A stretch of 64,000 bases of DNA from a virus, in IMG/VR virus record IMGVR_UViG_3300028284_000006, positions 1-64,000 of that record. One strand, written 5' to 3'. The notes beneath the pieces were generated by a model. It had not been told where the DNA came from, searched no databases, and saw nothing but the letters and a program-made list of their open reading frames with translations. The translations under genes were made by a program, and so were the position numbers. This document shows, in pieces, positions 63,961 through 64,000 of this stretch. Within the stretch, counting starts at the first letter, position 1; each line of letters starts with the position of its first letter.

Positions 63961-64000
63961 CGTTACCTCCGTTGAACCAAGAATTACCTTCTGTATTAAA
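60791..64000 (-). CDS. tail fibre protein, C-terminal 1069 residues (runs off the window end)
   Basis: The frame has no in-frame stop up to base 64000, so the true start is outside the window. Contains more than ten NVGIGTTxP units, each preceding xKLxVxG, spaced at about 40-110 residues. C-terminus: APASAANVGTIRYRSTSNTS, then TGATTYTWVNIVSNFW. It may be one gene with the N-terminal fibre at 1-856 if the genome is circular with extra sequence. Recombination among units is likely from the DNA-level similarity of the repeats. Confidence 0.85.
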   Translation of the reverse strand, partial: FNTEGNSWFNGGNVGIGTTTPDHKLDVDGNIGLNQYLYKNGDNDHYIRYTGSKTEIQSPSTIDFRLGANSQPQGGDFQFASDSGDDFTISYTRTGNAVFKQIFSGQAMHWQNNVLDTVYYANNNGNVGIGTTTPGAKLQVGENTSGLTGTTSIFQEGGAEVGLYVKARVNRASLLVADNDTGVYISAEGGKGSFGRTQGVSTANINIDGSGNVGIGTISPSYKLTSYSTTAEGNGTDEFPIVAGKANAIGNFTGIGLSGYIAQNGAVKAGIVLERVTSYGTGKLHILNNNTTTNADATLSDSKVTILGNGNVGINATDPLRKLHVVGNFAVNAGTGEYYGVNISGGEGSNPTILIGDWHNSSANISWDSTGNYLRIDAQHSTSGAPIVFSGNDSAIEYMRITSGGKVGIGTTSPEAQLQVGNGAGTQRILLYGANSLAKSSEIIFGDSSSGPLTYRYGAGIRFDSNNNVLSFRSFFDGINIADNSLIDLYRNTSSESTPIRINFDASFSGNVGIGTTNPGTELEIGDGTGSPSLTLNKATTGTASLFFDNAGNNKNWIKADAAESLIFGTNNSTNVTIKEGGKVGIGTTSPGVKLVVADGPKATSGTLSNNSTLDIYGIAATSRTDDASVDMLRLHRAVTSDNKGSTFAVGLSYYADPGSNLPRTRVDFKTTEKAVDDSDASKTVMSLVDSGNVGIGTTSPGEPLTVKTKTDAYFPGIKIEDYNSSMGLYVQNIEGQNSGIGTGRYYNSGSWRSDVTAPTTIRLDQGVIRFYAQSGVTADANYTPTERMRISADGNVGIGTTSTGTYKLSVAGTGYFFNKLTVDGFANNAGISFRNGFGPTNTGIRAKAIGTANRDGVELLGYNGIDFTVNNGANVAMRIVGVTGSGMGNVGIGTTSPSEKLEVNGNVKATRVISNTLRDTNNNGHLVTTITNASNTDTAVGNAATANSLSLNVKASGNVTVPNGKVGIGTTAPSQLLHVAGNMRLQNQLYDSTNSLGSNGEVLTKVSAGTEWKVPAVNAQMPNNTAPASAANVGTIRYRSTSNTSFVDMSMQTGATTYTWVNIVSNFW

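Noticed and set aside
1-64000. Closed circle of exactly 64000 bases joining the fibre frames at both ends
   Set aside because: Base 1 and base 64000 are both first codon positions in the leftward frames, so they would not join in phase. The window is more likely a cut from a longer genome.
53755-64000. Diversity-generating retroelement acting on fibres
   Set aside because: No reverse transcriptase gene or template/variable repeat pair with adenine-specific changes was noticed in the window.

Overview
The window reads as most of the genome of a short-tailed (podovirus-like) phage of a Bacteroidota host, probably a marine flavobacterium. Four things support this. The DNA is AT-rich. Promoters match the Bacteroidota form TTG-N20-TAnnTTTG. 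Start codons sit in an A-rich AAATTATG context with little Shine-Dalgarno. The head and tail genes (large terminase, about 800-residue portal, HK97-type capsid candidate, two connector-like proteins, a 1582-residue tail hub) resemble those of crAss-like and marine flavobacterial podoviruses. No sheath, tape measure, integrase, tRNA or CRISPR array was seen. No DNA or RNA polymerase gene is visible.

Layout. Positions 1-7590 run leftward: an N-terminal tail-fibre fragment, two more fibre or tip proteins, a lysis cassette (holin-like protein, M15 peptidase endolysin, secreted thioredoxin-like protein, membrane coiled-coil protein), five tiny Lys-rich proteins, then GroES and GroEL. One winged-helix-like gene (5296-5826) runs rightward inside this block from a promoter that overlaps a leftward one. 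Positions 7591-8511 are a non-coding control region with GTCGAC boxes. Positions 8512-15944 are a rightward early region of about 28 mostly tiny genes, including two C5 cytosine methyltransferases and several small membrane or lipoprotein peptides. Positions 16065-25516 are the rightward replication and nucleotide module: AP2-like protein, PD-(D/E)XK exonuclease, putative ssDNA-binding protein, DnaA domain IV-like protein, primase-helicase, SF2 helicase, VRR-NUC nuclease, metallophosphoesterase and DUF5664-like protein. Positions 25531-64000 run leftward: three large fibres, small accessory virion genes, a tandem GroES-like protein, terminase, portal, scaffold-like protein, capsid, connectors, tail hub and a very large (2611-residue) putative ejection protein.

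If the genome is circular or circularly permuted, all transcription leaves the 7.6-8.5 kb control region in both directions and meets at a symmetric hairpin at 25.51-25.53 kb. Both window ends lie inside leftward tail-fibre frames, so part of the fibre locus is missing. The frames do not match for a circle of exactly 64000 bases.

The most unusual feature is a pair of roughly 90-bp GTCGAC-rich arms in inverted orientation (7736-7825 and 15941-16030) bracketing the early region. Their outer ends face the chaperonin operon and the AP2-led replication operon. Also notable are two promoter classes (with and without the -33 TTG), the overlapping divergent promoters at 5.26-5.30 kb, and the phage chaperonin set of GroEL, GroES and a double GroES-like protein. 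Family assignments are from memory of sequence patterns; no searches were run.
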